64,000 nt of DNA, from the NCBI GenBank assembly GCA_020073015.1, contig JAIQFZ010000003.1, forward strand, positions 1 to 64,000, in the 5' to 3' direction. This stretch comes from Terriglobia bacterium (lineage in GTDB: Bacteria; Acidobacteriota; Terriglobia; Terriglobales; Acidobacteriaceae). Below the pieces are notes generated by a model. That model made no database searches. It saw only the letters and a list, made by a program, of their open reading frames with translations, and was not told the DNA's origin. The translations under genes were made by a program, and so were the position numbers. Below, one piece after another: positions 42,010 to 50,351 of this stretch; within the stretch, counting starts at the first letter, position 1; each line of letters opens with the position of its first letter.

Positions 42010-42762
42010 TTACATCGACGACGGATTCGCCTTCGCCGTCGGGGCCGGATTGGTGCTCGGGGCCTGGGCCGGCGCCGCTCCCGCACCGGTGTTGGTCATC
42101 AGGCGAATGTCCACGCGGCGGTTCTTCGCGCGGCCTTCCCTGGTGTTGTTCGATTCAACCGGCTTATCTTTGCCAAGCCCGATCAGATAAATCTTGTAGG
42201 CGGGAATACTCTTCTCCGCCGCCAGGTACTGAATGACCGCGTTGGCGCGGCGCTGGCTCAGATCGTAGTTGTAGTCGGAGCTGCCCACCGCATCGGTTCC
42301 GCCTTCGACCGTGATGATGTAGCCCTTGGTGCCGGCAACGCTGGTGGCGAGCTGGTCGATCGCTTCCCTCGCCTCCTTGGTCAGGTTGTCTTTGTTGAAT
42401 CCGAAATGCACCGAGGTTTCCACGACTGGCCGATAGTTATCCAGGTTGACGACGGCGTTCGTCAGGGTGTCCACTCGCTGGGTGGCGCTGTTGGCTGTGA
42501 GCTGAGCCTTGTCGGCACTGCTGCCAGCGGCCAGAGCCTTCTGATCGATCTCGGCGGCGCGAGCTTGCACGGCCTGGATTCCAGCCTGAGCGCGCTGATC
42601 GACGTCCTTGATGTCGCGCGAATTCTTTGCGGTCAGGTCGTCGAGTTCATTGGTCTTGTTGATGAGAGGGGTGGTTTGCTGGCGCACGTAATTCTTGCTC
42701 GAACAGCCAATCGTAGCTACGAGCGCGGCCGCCAGCATCAGGGTCAACGAAGTGCGATTCAT
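42010..42762 (-). CDS. OmpA-family lipoprotein (Pal-like)
   Basis: 250 aa. Signal peptide with lipobox TIGC (residues 17-20), then a long coiled-coil region with QARAAEIDQKALAAG-type repeats, and a C-terminal OmpA domain (about 135-235: FGFNKDNLTKEAREAID, YDLSQRRANAVIQYL, NRRVDIRL), which binds peptidoglycan. The Lpp-like coil joined to an OmpA domain is common in acidobacteria. It anchors the outer membrane to the wall. A terminator lies downstream. Confidence 0.92.
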   Translation of the reverse strand: MNRTSLTLMLAAALVATIGCSSKNYVRQQTTPLINKTNELDDLTAKNSRDIKDVDQRAQAGIQAVQARAAEIDQKALAAGSSADKAQLTANSATQRVDTLTNAVVNLDNYRPVVETSVHFGFNKDNLTKEAREAIDQLATSVAGTKGYIITVEGGTDAVGSSDYNYDLSQRRANAVIQYLAAEKSIPAYKIYLIGLGKDKPVESNNTREGRAKNRRVDIRLMTNTGAGAAPAQAPSTNPAPTAKANPSSM

Positions 42763-43132
42763 TATCTTGAGGGCTCCTTACCCCGATAAAGCTTCTATTT
42801 CTTATGTCCTATTTGAGAGATCTTTGAACTGCGTCCGCCTTGTACTCAAGCACGGGGGATGCCATTCAATTTTCGCGGGAAATCCACATAACTCCATTCA
42901 TTTCAATGCCCTGGGAGTTGTCTCTTGGAAATACACAGAACCCGACCCCAGGCAATCGCGATATGGACCGTAGAAATTTTATATGGTCTGGGTTCGCGCA
43001 CAAGATTATAGACGCTGGAAATCGTTTGCGCTAGCGGATCGAAGGTCCCGGTGCTGAAGCCATTCCAGATTAGCTACGCAGTGTTGCTTCTTAACCACGA
43101 AGGACAGGAAGGTACCCGAGGAAGCCCTTGAA
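42763..43132. other. 370-bp intergenic stretch
   Basis: Between the ompA-like gene and argS no gene is convincing. The last part (43091-43124) holds a TTAACCACGAAGGACAGGAAGG-type word repeat just before the argS stop. No clear promoter or terminator is seen. Confidence 0.5.
43091..43124. repeat. Short-word repeat (ACCACGAAGGACAGGAAGG type)
   Basis: Tandem CGAAGGAC/AGGAAGG words next to the argS stop codon; a widespread style in bacterial spacer repeats. Confidence 0.5.
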
Positions 43133-45142
43133 TCACATCACGGCCGGCACGGTGATGCCCATGGCCGCTAGAATGCGCATCAACTCGCGGCGCACAACGG
43201 CCACCGTGGTCAATAGAAACTTCTTTCTGCCCTCGTCTGCTTCACTCAAGATTGGGAAGCGGTGGTAAAAGGTGTTGAACAGCTGGGCCAATTGGAAGGT
43301 GTGCTTGGCCAAATAGGCAGGCTCGGTAGTCGCGATGCATTGCCCCACGACGTAGGACGTTTTGGCAGCGGCGATCCAGAGTCCCCAGATTTCGTCCCCT
43401 TCCGGGCCAGCGAGATACTTCGCAAAGTCCTCCGTGGAGACGGGGCTTGCCGCACAAAAGCTGTCTGGATCGAACCCACCTTTGCGGAAAATGTTCGTGG
43501 CGCGAACCACTGCGTACTGGGTATAGGGTCCGGTTTCTCCCTCGAAGCTAAGCGCATCTTCGAAATCAAACGCGATCACGGAAGGCTTCGTGTACTTCAA
43601 CATGAAGTAACGCAGCGCGCCGATGGCGATCTGCGCCGCGGTCGATGCCCGCTCCGCTTCGCTCAACTCTGGATGCCTGGAATCGACTTCCTTGCGGGCG
43701 GATGCGATCAGCGCGTCGAGCAAGTCGTCGGCCTTCACACCGAAACCCTTGCGGCCGGAGACCTCGATCCACGATCGCGCCTTGTCTTCTTCGCTCAGGT
43801 CATAGCCCAGTTCCGCGGCACAGCGGGGCGTGAGCGCGACCATCTCGTAGGAAAAGTGCGTGTAGCGGTCGGCGGCTTCTCCATGGCCGAGCCCGCGCAG
43901 CGCCTCGACCACCGTGTTCTGCGCTTCGGCTTGGCGGGCGTCAATCACGTTGTAGATCTCGGCCACATCGCCAAAATGCGGATGCTCTTTCTCGCCGTCG
44001 GTGGTCGAGATCCAGCAATCATGCTGGTTGGGATAGCGGAAGAACTTGAGATAGCCGAAGTCCCGCCCCAGCAAACCGAACTTCCACATGTGGTAGGCGA
44101 TGTCTTTGCCGACGTAACCGACGGTGCCGTTCGAGCGGACGATGACTTTCTGATCTTCTTCGCTGATCTTGGTTTCCTCTGTGTCCCCGGAGCCTGCCCT
44201 GAGCGAAGCCGAAGGGCCCTCTGTGGTTAAAGCAGTTCCCGCTCGCCGCATGATCCAGCAGCCTTTGTTCTTACCCTCGGTCTCATACGTAAGCACGCCG
44301 GCTTCTTTCAGCTTGGTGAAGGCAGCGTCCCAAAAATGCAAATGGAGAATCTCGCTCTCGCGAGGCAAAAAGTCGTATTCAATGTCCAGCCGGTCCATGG
44401 TCTCGAGGTGACGTTTCAGCACAGCCGTCGAGATCAGGTCAGCGATCGCAGCGATCTCGTTGTTCCCTTCCTCGATTGCATGCAGCACAGCGGCTCGGGT
44501 CTGCAGATTCTGCTTGTCCTGCTCGTACCATTGTGAGACGCGCGCATACAGGTCCCAGCAGTAAAAGTCAAAACGTGGAGCGGCCGCGAGCGCTTCAATT
44601 TGGCCGCGGGACTTCTCTTCCAGATACAGAAAACCCACCACCACGTCGGCCACCTGCACGCCCGTGTTGTCGATGTAATTCTGGATGTCCACTTCCCTGC
44701 CCGCGAAACGCAGCAGACGGACGAACGTGTCGCCCAGGATCGCGTTGCGCAGATGTCCAATGTGGGCAGCCTTGTTGGGATTGATGCTGGAGTGCTCGAC
44801 CAGCACTTTGCCAGGCGGGACGGCGGCGGCCGGGGCTTGATCGGCAGCGAGCGCCGCGGCTATCTCAGCGCGCTTTACCCGAACATTGATGTAGCCCGCG
44901 CCGGCGATCTCGAACTTCTCGATTCCCGCCACCGGCCCAATTCCAGCTACGATCTCTTCGGCGATCTTGCGCGGCGGCTTGCGCAGCTTGCGGGCAAGTT
45001 CGAAGGCAATCGGCAGAGCGTACTCCCCGAATTCGATTTTCGGAGGCTGTTCGATGACGACGGCCGCAATTTCGAGCTGATAGGTTCGGCGCAGGAAATC
45101 GCGCACGGATTCGGCCAGCCGGCTTTCCAGGTGTCGGTACAA
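43133..45142 (-). CDS. argS: Arginyl-tRNA synthetase
   Basis: 669 aa class I tRNA synthetase. N-terminal ArgS additional domain, then the HIGH motif as HIGHLRNAILGD (near residue 127), the connective part, and the anticodon-binding helices at the C-terminus. About residues 305-325 (EGPSASLRAGSGDTEE) are a repeat-derived insert (plus-strand 44185-44217) not found in typical ArgS. It attaches arginine to tRNA-Arg. The gene is divergent from larC. Confidence 0.95.
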   Translation of the reverse strand: MYRHLESRLAESVRDFLRRTYQLEIAAVVIEQPPKIEFGEYALPIAFELARKLRKPPRKIAEEIVAGIGPVAGIEKFEIAGAGYINVRVKRAEIAAALAADQAPAAAVPPGKVLVEHSSINPNKAAHIGHLRNAILGDTFVRLLRFAGREVDIQNYIDNTGVQVADVVVGFLYLEEKSRGQIEALAAAPRFDFYCWDLYARVSQWYEQDKQNLQTRAAVLHAIEEGNNEIAAIADLISTAVLKRHLETMDRLDIEYDFLPRESEILHLHFWDAAFTKLKEAGVLTYETEGKNKGCWIMRRAGTALTTEGPSASLRAGSGDTEETKISEEDQKVIVRSNGTVGYVGKDIAYHMWKFGLLGRDFGYLKFFRYPNQHDCWISTTDGEKEHPHFGDVAEIYNVIDARQAEAQNTVVEALRGLGHGEAADRYTHFSYEMVALTPRCAAELGYDLSEEDKARSWIEVSGRKGFGVKADDLLDALIASARKEVDSRHPELSEAERASTAAQIAIGALRYFMLKYTKPSVIAFDFEDALSFEGETGPYTQYAVVRATNIFRKGGFDPDSFCAASPVSTEDFAKYLAGPEGDEIWGLWIAAAKTSYVVGQCIATTEPAYLAKHTFQLAQLFNTFYHRFPILSEADEGRKKFLLTTVAVVRRELMRILAAMGITVPAVM
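44185..44220. repeat. Dispersed repeat within argS (CCTGCCCTGAGCGAAGCCGAAGGG)
   Basis: Contains CCCTGAGCGAAGCCGAAGGG, related to the GAGCGAAGCGAAAGACCT family. It is translated in frame inside argS as the non-conserved EGPSASLRAGSG segment. Confidence 0.7.
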
Positions 45143-45248
45143 GAAGTCCTCTAAATGATTGAATAAACTAGTGATTCTAACAAACTTGTGATGGGCCGCG
45201 GGTTTGACGGTGATGGCGCGGCAACCTATGATGAAAAATTGTCTTCTG

Positions 45249-45324
45249 GTCGTTGGTCGTCAGTCGCTAGTCGCTGGCGAACTCGGGCTCGACACCGGGT
45301 TGTGAACGACCGACGACCAACGAC
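45249..45324. repeat. Intergenic inverted repeat (GTCGTTGGTCGTC arms)
   Basis: Perfect 13-bp arms GTCGTTGGTCGTC (45249-45261) and GACGACCAACGAC (45312-45324), the left one extended by CAGTCGCTAGTCGC words. It ends seven bases before the larC start. Confidence 0.8.
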
Positions 45325-45330
45325 TGTTCT

Positions 45331-46665
45331 ATGCGCATTGCCTACCTCGATTGTTTTTCCGGCATTAGCGGCGACATGTTCCTGGGCGCGCTGGTGGATG
45401 CCGGGGTGTCTCCGGAACTGCTCGAAGCCACGGTGGCAGCGCTCGATATTGGGGCACGGCTGCAAGTCTCACGCGTGATGCGGGGTGGAGTCTCCGCGAC
45501 GAAAGTCGATGTGTATTCCCACGGGGAGAAGGATTTGCCGCGCGAAGTATTTTGGGCGCAGCAGGGACACCGTTCTAGAGCATACGCTCACTCTCATGGA
45601 GATATGCAGCACGAGCGTCATGAGTCTGACGCGCGGCAGCACGACCCAGGCAAACAGTCTTCGCGGGCAGGAATGCCCGCGCCACACGAGCATAGCCGCG
45701 GACTGAACGAAATTCGCGGGATCATCGCGAAGGCCGCGATCAGCAGCACCGTGAAAGGCACCGCGATTCGCATATTCGAGGCGCTGGGCGCAGCCGAGGC
45801 CGAGATCCACAATACTTCTATTGAGAAGGTTCACTTTCACGAGGTCGGCGCCGTGGATGCGATGGTTGACATCGTCTGCGCGGCGGTCGGAGCCGAGGCC
45901 CTCGGTGTGGATGAATGGGTTTGCTCACCGCTGAACGTGGGTGGAGGAACTGTAGAGTGTGCCCATGGCACGCTTCCGGTGCCTGCTCCGGCGACCCTGA
46001 AGTTGCTGAAAAATGCGCCGGTGTATTCGTCCGGACCTCAGGTGGAATTGGTAACGCCGACGGGTGCCGCGATCGTGAAAGAGTTGGCTGCGCGTTTTGG
46101 CTCTTTCCCGTCGATGAAGATCGAAAAGGCCGGTTATGGCGCGGGCAGCCGTGATATTCCCAACCATCCCAACCTGCTGCGTTTGAGCATCGGCGAAGCG
46201 ACGGCAACGCTCAGCGCTCCCTCCGAAACCATCACCGTGCTCGAGGCGAATCTTGACGATCTCAGCCCGCAGGTCCTCGCGTACGCCATGGAACGCTTGC
46301 TGGGAGAAGGCGCGCTCGATGTATTCAGTGCTCCCGTGCAGATGAAGAAGAACCGTCCGGGCGCGCTGCTGACCGTGCTCGCGAAACCGGAAGACGCCGA
46401 TCGACTCGCGAAACTGATCTTTGCGGAGACCACAACCCTGGGAATCCGCCGGCGCGAAGAGCGCCGCTACACGCTGCCTCGGCGCTGGGAAAACGTACAG
46501 ACGAATTGGGGACCGGTGCGAATCAAAATCGCCAGCATGAACGGCACAATCTCGAATTACGCACCGGAATACGAAGACTGCCGGGCGTTGGCGGAAGCAC
46601 ATCACGTCCCGCTGAAGACCGTCATCGAAGACGCCATGCGAAAATATGTAGCTGCTGGCTTCTAG
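45331..46665 (+). CDS. larC: Nickel-pincer cofactor biosynthesis protein LarC
   Basis: 444 aa; DUF111 family. LarC inserts nickel into the pyridinium-dithiocarboxylate pincer cofactor used by lactate racemase and relatives. N-terminal MRIAYLDCFSGISGDMFLGAL and PEYEDC near the C-terminus are diagnostic. The central His-rich linker (AYAHSHGDM ... HEHSRG, residues about 85-130) contains a palindromic repeat encoded at 45662-45690. It is full length in one frame; in some species larC is split by a frameshift. LarB and LarE are not in the window. Confidence 0.92.
   Translation: MRIAYLDCFSGISGDMFLGALVDAGVSPELLEATVAALDIGARLQVSRVMRGGVSATKVDVYSHGEKDLPREVFWAQQGHRSRAYAHSHGDMQHERHESDARQHDPGKQSSRAGMPAPHEHSRGLNEIRGIIAKAAISSTVKGTAIRIFEALGAAEAEIHNTSIEKVHFHEVGAVDAMVDIVCAAVGAEALGVDEWVCSPLNVGGGTVECAHGTLPVPAPATLKLLKNAPVYSSGPQVELVTPTGAAIVKELAARFGSFPSMKIEKAGYGAGSRDIPNHPNLLRLSIGEATATLSAPSETITVLEANLDDLSPQVLAYAMERLLGEGALDVFSAPVQMKKNRPGALLTVLAKPEDADRLAKLIFAETTTLGIRRREERRYTLPRRWENVQTNWGPVRIKIASMNGTISNYAPEYEDCRALAEAHHVPLKTVIEDAMRKYVAAGF
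45662..45690. repeat. GCGGGCAGGAATGCCCGC palindrome inside larC
   Basis: Variant of the GCGGACAAGAGTGTCCGC family (same GCCACAC flank as 61441-61457), in frame in the larC His-rich linker and read as SRAGMPAPHE. Confidence 0.75.
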
Positions 46666-46711
46666 CAACCCTTTGACGAGCCCTGGTTGCTGGAAGCTAG
46701 AAGCCAGCAGC
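46651..46711. repeat. Inverted repeat (GCTGCTGGCTTCTAG arms) at the larC stop
   Basis: Perfect 15-bp arms at 46651-46665 and 46697-46711. The left arm is coding and provides the last residues and TAG stop of larC; the right arm continues as AGCCAGCAGCAGCC words up to the metG start region. Confidence 0.85.
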
Positions 46712-46728
46712 AGCCAGCAGTCTAACTC

Positions 46729-48711
46729 ATGAGCAAAAAGTTCTACATCACGACTCCGATTTACTACGTGAATGCGCGTCCGCACATTGGACACGCCTAC
46801 ACCACCATTGCCTGCGACACGATCGCCCGCCGCCACCGCCTGCTCGGCGATGACACCTTTTTCCTCACCGGAACCGACGAGCACGGGCAGAAGATCGAGC
46901 GCGCCGCCCAGGCGGCCGGGAAGACGCCGCAGGAGTTTGCCGATGAAGTATCGAATGCCTTCCGCGCCAGCTGGGATCGTCTCGGACTTTCCTACGACGA
47001 CTTCATCCGCACCACGTCGGATCGTCACAAGCAGGGCGTGCAGGCGCTGTGGCGAAGGATTCGAGACAATGGCTATATCTACAAGGGCACCTATACCGGC
47101 CAGTACTGCGTTTTCGATGAACTGTATGTCGATGCAGTCGGGCCGGGCGCTCCCTGCCCGGACTGCGGACGGCCCACCGAGACCGTTCACGAAGAGAACT
47201 ACTACTTCAAGCTCTCCGCCTTCCAGGACAAGCTGATCCAGCTTTATACGGAACAGCCGAACTTCATTCGCCCGGAAACGCGCCGGAATGAAGTGCTGTC
47301 GTTCGTTCGCTCAGGTCTGCGCGATCTGTCCATCAGTCGCTCGACGTTTTCGTGGGGGATCCCAGTACCTGACGATCCGAAGCACGTGACCTACGTCTGG
47401 CTGGACGCGCTCGCCAACTACATCACCGCGCTCGGCTTTGGCTCGAACGACACGAGCAAATTCGAGAAATATTGGCCCGCCGACGTGCACATGATCGGCA
47501 AAGAGATCGTGCGCTTTCACTGCGTCTACTGGCCGGCGTTCCTGATGGCTGCGGGACTGTCTCTCCCCAAGGGCATCACCGCGCACGGCTGGCTGCTGTT
47601 TGAAGAAAACAAGATGTCGAAGTCGCGCGGAAATATCGTGCGCGCCGAGACCATCGTCGATGTGCTCGGTATCGACGCGCTGCGCTACTTCCTGCTGAGA
47701 GAGATCGTCTTTGGACAGGACGGATCGTTCAGCTTCGACGCGCTGGTACAGCGCTACAACGCCGATCTGGCAAACGGCCTGGGTAACCTGGCGAGCCGTA
47801 CGCTCACGATGATTACCCGCTACTTCAAGGGCGAAGTTCCGTACCCGTCACACACCGCGCGCACCCCGGCCGACGAAGCGATTGTGGACGCGGCCGGAAA
47901 GGCCATCACGGAATACGGCGCTCTGTTCGACCAATACCAGTTTTCACGAGCGCTGGAAACAGCGTGGGGATTGGTTGCCGCTGTCGACAAGTACATCGTC
48001 GAAAACGAGCCCTGGTCGCTCGGTGAAAAACAGGATGAAGAAAGCCGCAGGCGGCTGGCAACTGTCCTCTACACCAGTGCGGAGGCTTTGCGCATTGTGA
48101 CTGCGCTGGCGCATCCGGTCATGCCCGACGCCACCGCGAAGATCTGGGCGCAGTTGGGTCTTGGAGATATCAGGAAGTTCGATCTGTCGCAGTTGCAGTG
48201 GGGACAACTGCATCTGGGCACGAAGCTGGGCGAGGTGCAAGCCGTGTTCCCGCGCGCGGACAAATCAGCTATCGAAAGGATGCAGAAAATGGAAGAACAG
48301 AGTGGAGGGACGGGCGTCTCGCCCGTCCAGCCGAGCGAAGCTCAGCCAGTTGCTGGTGCTAAGCCAGCGGCCGCGATTCCCGAGGGCAAGATTAGCATCG
48401 ACGATTTCGCCAAGGTCGAATTGCGTGTGGCCCAGGTGAAGACGGCCGAGCGCGTCAAAGGCGCGGATAAACTGCTGCGGATCGAAGTCGATCTCGGCAC
48501 GGAAGTCCGCCAACTTGTCGCTGGCATCGCCGAAGCGTACGCGCCTGAGTCCCTAATCGGGCGAAAGGTGGTGATCGTGGCCAATCTCGCACCTCGCAAA
48601 TTGCGCGGATTGGAGTCGAACGGCATGATTGTGGCCGCGTCGCCCGAGGGCGGGAAACCGGTGCTGGCTAGCTTTCTGGAAGATGTGCCGGTGGGCACTC
48701 GACTGAAATAG
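46729..48711 (+). CDS. metG: Methionyl-tRNA synthetase with C-terminal tRNA-binding domain
   Basis: 660 aa. Class I synthetase with HIGH as PHIGHAYTT (residues 18-26), zinc knuckle CPDC, and KMSKSRG (near residue 295). Residues about 555-660 are an EMAPII/Trbp111-type tRNA-binding OB fold (FAKVELRVAQVKTAERV) used for dimerisation and tRNA binding. The linker (about 525-550) is encoded by a palindromic repeat at 48307-48328. It charges initiator and elongator tRNA-Met. Confidence 0.96.
   Translation: MSKKFYITTPIYYVNARPHIGHAYTTIACDTIARRHRLLGDDTFFLTGTDEHGQKIERAAQAAGKTPQEFADEVSNAFRASWDRLGLSYDDFIRTTSDRHKQGVQALWRRIRDNGYIYKGTYTGQYCVFDELYVDAVGPGAPCPDCGRPTETVHEENYYFKLSAFQDKLIQLYTEQPNFIRPETRRNEVLSFVRSGLRDLSISRSTFSWGIPVPDDPKHVTYVWLDALANYITALGFGSNDTSKFEKYWPADVHMIGKEIVRFHCVYWPAFLMAAGLSLPKGITAHGWLLFEENKMSKSRGNIVRAETIVDVLGIDALRYFLLREIVFGQDGSFSFDALVQRYNADLANGLGNLASRTLTMITRYFKGEVPYPSHTARTPADEAIVDAAGKAITEYGALFDQYQFSRALETAWGLVAAVDKYIVENEPWSLGEKQDEESRRRLATVLYTSAEALRIVTALAHPVMPDATAKIWAQLGLGDIRKFDLSQLQWGQLHLGTKLGEVQAVFPRADKSAIERMQKMEEQSGGTGVSPVQPSEAQPVAGAKPAAAIPEGKISIDDFAKVELRVAQVKTAERVKGADKLLRIEVDLGTEVRQLVAGIAEAYAPESLIGRKVVIVANLAPRKLRGLESNGMIVAASPEGGKPVLASFLEDVPVGTRLK
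48307..48345. repeat. GGACGGGCGTCTCGCCCGTCC palindrome in the metG linker
   Basis: Hairpin GGACGGGCGTCTCGCCCGTCC followed by AGCCGAGCGAAGCTCAGC; read in frame as the GGTGVSPVQPSEAQP linker between catalytic and tRNA-binding domains. The element after the metG stop (48722-48761) contains the same GCCGAGC-AGCTTCG words. Confidence 0.75.
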
Positions 48712-48721
48712 TCCCCGCGCT

Positions 48722-48761
48722 GCCGAGCTTCGCTCGGCTGGACAGCCGGGGGCGGCTGTCC
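48722..48761. repeat. Two hairpins between metG and tatD
   Basis: GCCGAGCTTCGCTCGGC (48722-48738) and GGACAGCC-GGGGGC-GGCTGTCC (48740-48761) fill the metG-tatD spacer. The GTG of tatD lies five bases beyond, so they may affect its ribosome access. Confidence 0.7.
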
Positions 48762-48765
48762 CTAC

Positions 48766-49596
48766 GTGAACATGTTCATCGACTCCCACGCTCATCTCGA
48801 GGGCAAGCGCTACGACGCGGACCGGGACCAGGTGCTGGCTCGGGCGAAACAGAGCGGCATTGTTGCCTATCTCGCTATCGGCAACGGCAACGGCCCTGAC
48901 ACTGCCGACTGCGGAATCCAACTCGCCGAACAATACAACGGGAAGCCAGAGTACCCGCAAATCTGGACGAGCGTCGGTATTCATCCCCACGAAGCTAGTC
49001 TCGCAAACGACACCGCATACGCCCGACTGGAGCAGTGGGCCCGCCATCCCCGGGTCATCGCCTGGGGTGAAATGGGCCTGGATTACTTTTACGATCACTC
49101 ACCGCGGGAGGTACAGAAAGCCGTCTTCCGACAGCAGACGGAACTGGCAAGAGCGGCCAAGCTGCCGATCATCATTCACTGCCGTCCATCCGACAACAGC
49201 GAGAACGCCTGGGACGATTGCCTGGCGCTGATCGGCCAGCATTGGACTTCCAGCGGATTGGGCGGCATTCTGCACTGCTTCACGGGCACGGTCGAGCATG
49301 CCCGGCGTGGCCTGGACCTGGGCTTCATGATTTCCTTCGCCGGCAACATCACATTCCCCAAAGCGCAGAATATTCGCGATGCGGCGCAGATGGTGCCGCT
49401 CGACCGCATGCTGATCGAGACCGATTCTCCCTATCTGGCGCCGATTCCGCATCGCGGACAGCGCAACGAGCCCGCATTCGTGAAAGAAGTTGCGGCGCAG
49501 ATCGGAGCCTTGCGCGATCAGACAATGGAGGAAATCGGTCGGCAAACCACGGCGAACTTTTGCAGATTCTTTGCTCTGGGCGAAATGACCTCCTGA
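48766..49596 (+). CDS. tatD: TatD-family metal-dependent hydrolase
   Basis: 276 aa, TIM-barrel amidohydrolase-like nuclease. Metal-ligand motifs IDSHAHLEG (residue 5 on), GEMGLDYFYDHSPREVQ, IIHCRPS, LHCFTGT and IETDSPYLAP are in the usual order. TatD enzymes act as DNA exonucleases or D-aminoacyl-tRNA deacylases in different hosts. Start GTG at 48766 or ATG at 48772. It follows metG, a common gene order. Confidence 0.93.
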   Translation: MNMFIDSHAHLEGKRYDADRDQVLARAKQSGIVAYLAIGNGNGPDTADCGIQLAEQYNGKPEYPQIWTSVGIHPHEASLANDTAYARLEQWARHPRVIAWGEMGLDYFYDHSPREVQKAVFRQQTELARAAKLPIIIHCRPSDNSENAWDDCLALIGQHWTSSGLGGILHCFTGTVEHARRGLDLGFMISFAGNITFPKAQNIRDAAQMVPLDRMLIETDSPYLAPIPHRGQRNEPAFVKEVAAQIGALRDQTMEEIGRQTTANFCRFFALGEMTS

Positions 49597-49664
49597 ACTG
49601 TCGTTCGTGTGCCCATAGAACGATACTTCTGATACCCTCAAGAGTTAAGTGGGGGAGATGTTTG

Positions 49665-49690
49665 CTCGAAGCTCGTGGCTCGTGGCCAAA
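49665..49690. repeat. Short-word intergenic repeat (GAAGCTCGTGGCTCGTGG)
   Basis: Words of GCTCGTGG in the gap between tatD and yajQ, in the style of the other spacer word repeats. Confidence 0.5.
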
Positions 49691-49728
49691 GCAGCAGCAT
49701 GACAATCTAAGAGCGTAAGCACTAGCAC

Positions 49729-50226
49729 ATGCCCGACAACACATTCGATATCGTCAGCAAGATCGACCTGCAGGAAGTTTCAAACGCGATCCAGCAGGCG
49801 ATGAAGGAAATTACAACTCGCTTCGATTTGAAGGACTCCAAGTCGCAAATCGCGCTGGAGGGTAAGGATGCGATCATTCTCCACTCGGCCGACGAGTACA
49901 AGATGAAGGCGGTCAATGACGTTTTCCAGCAGAAACTGGTGAAACGCGGCGTACCGCTCAAAGGGCTGACCTACGGGGCGCTTGAGCCCGCGGCGAGCAG
50001 TACCGTGAAGCAGAAGATCACGATGCAGCAAGGCATTCCGATCGAAAAAGCGCGCGAGATCGTGAAGGTGATCAAAGAGTCCAAGAAGAAGGTGCAAGCA
50101 TCGATCCAGGGCGACCTGGTGCGTGTCAGCGGCAAAGACCGCGATACACTGCAGGAGATCATCGCACTCTTGCGGCAAAAAGACTTCGGCATCGATATGC
50201 AGTTCACGAATTATCGTACGAACTGA
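49729..50226 (+). CDS. yajQ: YajQ-family nucleotide-binding protein
   Basis: 165 aa. Begins MPDNTFDIVSKIDLQEVSNA and ends DFGIDMQFTNYR, both diagnostic of YajQ. Family members bind nucleotides, and some bind cyclic-di-GMP and act as transcriptional coregulators. The full length is normal. It fits with the other cyclic-di-GMP genes in the window, but direct c-di-GMP binding here is inference. Confidence 0.93.
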   Translation: MPDNTFDIVSKIDLQEVSNAIQQAMKEITTRFDLKDSKSQIALEGKDAIILHSADEYKMKAVNDVFQQKLVKRGVPLKGLTYGALEPAASSTVKQKITMQQGIPIEKAREIVKVIKESKKKVQASIQGDLVRVSGKDRDTLQEIIALLRQKDFGIDMQFTNYRTN

Positions 50227-50233
50227 ACGCTTG

Positions 50234-50325
50234 AACCGCAGAGCACGCGGAGGACGCAGAGTTTCCTGGATGGAAGCGCATCGTGTTAGCAATCAGCTAC
50301 TCTGCGTGCTTGCGTTCTCCGGTTA
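50234..50325. repeat. Intergenic inverted word repeat (CCGCAGAG ... CTCTGCG)
   Basis: Left arm AACCGCAGAGCACGCGGAGG (50234 on) and right arm ending GCGTTCTCCGGTT (50300-50325) are imperfect reverse complements. It lies between yajQ and the polyprenyl synthase gene. Confidence 0.65.
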
Positions 50326-50351
50326 GAGATTTTTGGCGATCGGATCCCTAG

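Noticed and set aside
45925-47190. Minus-strand frame of 421 codons
   Set aside because: Spans the antisense of larC and metG across a real spacer; clearly a shadow.
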